Source: an uncultured Collinsella sp. (GTDB taxonomy: Bacteria; Actinomycetota; Coriobacteriia; Coriobacteriales; Coriobacteriaceae). From it: DNA of 5,683 nt. This document shows, piece after piece, positions 4,652 to 5,683 of the stretch. The position numbers were made by a program, and so were the translations under genes. The notes beneath the pieces were generated by a model that saw nothing but the letters and a program-made list of their open reading frames with translations, had not been told where the DNA came from and made no database searches. How positions within the stretch are numbered: the stretch's first letter is position 1; each line of letters starts with the position of its first letter. The DNA is taken from positions 1-5,683 of the forward strand of contig URWC01000126.1 in NCBI GenBank assembly GCA_900551555.1. Reading direction: 5' to 3'.

Positions 4652-5683
4652 ATGCTTAGGATCGGTCTTCTTACTAGTGGCGGCGACTGCCAGGCGCTCA
4701 ACGCCACCATGCGCGGCATTGTCAAAACGCTTATGACCAATAGCGAAGAGCCTATCGAGATTTATGGCTTTGAGGACGGATATCAGGGCCTTATCTACAG
4801 CAGGTTCCGTGTCATGACGCCCGCCGATTTTAGCGGTATCCTCACCCGCGGCGGCACTATTCTGGGCACGAGCCGCACGCCGTTCAAGCGCCTGAACATT
4901 CCCGAGGCCGACGGCGTCGAGAAGGTGCCCGCGATGGTCCACACCTATCACAAGTTGCAGCTCGACTGCCTGTTTATGCTGGGCGGTAACGGATCCACCA
5001 AGACTGCCAACCGCTTGCGCGAAGAGGGCCTCAACGTTATCGCCCTGCCCAAGACCATCGATAACGACACCTGGGGCACCGAGATGACCTTTGGCTTTAC
5101 GAGCGCCATCGACGTCGCAACCAAGTGCATCGACGACATCCACACAACCGCCTCGAGCCACGGGCGCGTGTTCGTTATCGAGATTATGGGCCACAAGGTT
5201 GGCTGGATCCCGCTGTATGCCGGCGTCGCGGGCGGCGCGGACGTCATCCTGATTCCCGAGATCCCCTACGACATGGACCAGGTCATCAAGACCATCGAGC
5301 ATCGCATGGAAACCGGCAGCCGCTTTACCATCGTGGCCGTCGCCGAGGGCGCTATCTCCAAGGAGGACGCGGCGCTGTCCAAGAAGGAGTACAAGAAGAA
5401 GCTCGCCGAGCGCACGAGCCCGTCGATCGTCTACGACATCGCCAAGGAGATCGAGGCCAAGACCGGTCGCGAGACCCGTGTCGCTATCCCCGGTCATACG
5501 CAGCGCGGCGGCCAGCCCGACGCTCAGGACCGCATCTTTGCGACCCAGTGCGGCGTCGAAGCCGCGCTTGGCTGCCTGCGCGGCGAGTTTGGCTACATGA
5601 TTGCCCTGCGCGACGGCAAGATGTGCCACATGCCGCTCGAGGATGTCGCCGGCAAGCTCAAGTATGTCGACCCCCAGAGCGAT
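4652..5683 (+). CDS. 6-phosphofructokinase, probably ATP-dependent (3' end outside window)
   Basis: Phosphorylates fructose 6-phosphate to fructose 1,6-bisphosphate, the committed step of glycolysis, in the cytoplasm. 344 residues are present with no stop before the window ends, so only a short C-terminal tail is missing. Motifs: phosphate-binding LLTSGGDCQALNATMRG (6-22); GGNGSTKTA (111-119); PKTIDND (133-139) with catalytic base Asp137; EIMGHKVGW (177-185); AEGA; and GHTQRGGQPDAQDR, the fructose-phosphate site. At the donor-specificity positions (E. coli 104 and 124) it has Gly114 and Lys134. PPi enzymes have Asp and Lys, and classical ATP enzymes have Gly and Gly. The Gly/Lys combination is that of the ATP-using Streptomyces-type (group III) enzymes, so ATP is the likely donor. 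Asn113 replaces the Asp of the usual GGDGS. ATG 4652 follows GGAAGG by seven bases. The family is certain; the donor is inferred. Confidence 0.93.
   Translation, partial: MLRIGLLTSGGDCQALNATMRGIVKTLMTNSEEPIEIYGFEDGYQGLIYSRFRVMTPADFSGILTRGGTILGTSRTPFKRLNIPEADGVEKVPAMVHTYHKLQLDCLFMLGGNGSTKTANRLREEGLNVIALPKTIDNDTWGTEMTFGFTSAIDVATKCIDDIHTTASSHGRVFVIEIMGHKVGWIPLYAGVAGGADVILIPEIPYDMDQVIKTIEHRMETGSRFTIVAVAEGAISKEDAALSKKEYKKKLAERTSPSIVYDIAKEIEAKTGRETRVAIPGHTQRGGQPDAQDRIFATQCGVEAALGCLRGEFGYMIALRDGKMCHMPLEDVAGKLKYVDPQSD

Noticed and set aside
4241..5629. 462-codon open frame on the minus strand opposite phosphofructokinase and the amide hydrolase 3' end
   Set aside because: It crosses two real plus-strand genes with clear motifs, and its translation shows no family. 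It is a composition shadow.

Overview
This 5.7-kb window is GC-rich, bacterial, and mostly ordinary core chromosome. High GC, G/C-biased third codon positions and a phosphofructokinase of the Gly/Lys type found in actinobacteria point to an actinobacterium. Together with the M18 aminopeptidase and linear-amide hydrolase pair, a gut Coriobacteriia such as Collinsella is my best guess. The organism assignment is inference.

Layout: (1) 1-330, the 3' end of a type I methionine aminopeptidase gene, closed by a strong intrinsic terminator (340-387). (2) 461-1396, a complete D-isomer-specific 2-hydroxyacid dehydrogenase, preceded by a short palindromic repeat (407-441). (3) 1397-1878, a convergent spacer rich in secondary structure: a short hairpin, a roughly 100-bp imperfect palindrome that can act as a bidirectional terminator, a second copy of the 407-441 type of repeat, and a possible 60-codon ORF abutting the aminopeptidase stop codon. 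(4) 1879-3264 on the minus strand, a complete M18-family aminopeptidase. (5) 3265-3425, a divergent promoter region. (6) 3426-4511, a membrane-anchored or exported Ntn hydrolase of the choloylglycine hydrolase / linear amide C-N hydrolase superfamily. (7) 4581-4632, a palindrome followed by an extended -10 promoter. (8) 4652 to the end, a 6-phosphofructokinase that runs off the window.

The genes do not form one pathway. They are single-gene units separated by their own terminators and promoters. Two peptidases, an amide hydrolase, a keto/hydroxyacid oxidoreductase and a glycolytic kinase fit peptide and sugar metabolism of a gut anaerobe.

I found no phage, CRISPR, toxin-antitoxin or other clear accessory system. 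The least explained content is in the spacers: two short hairpins sharing a GGGWCAGGTT core, the long palindrome, the 60-codon ORF, and the palindrome over the phosphofructokinase promoter.
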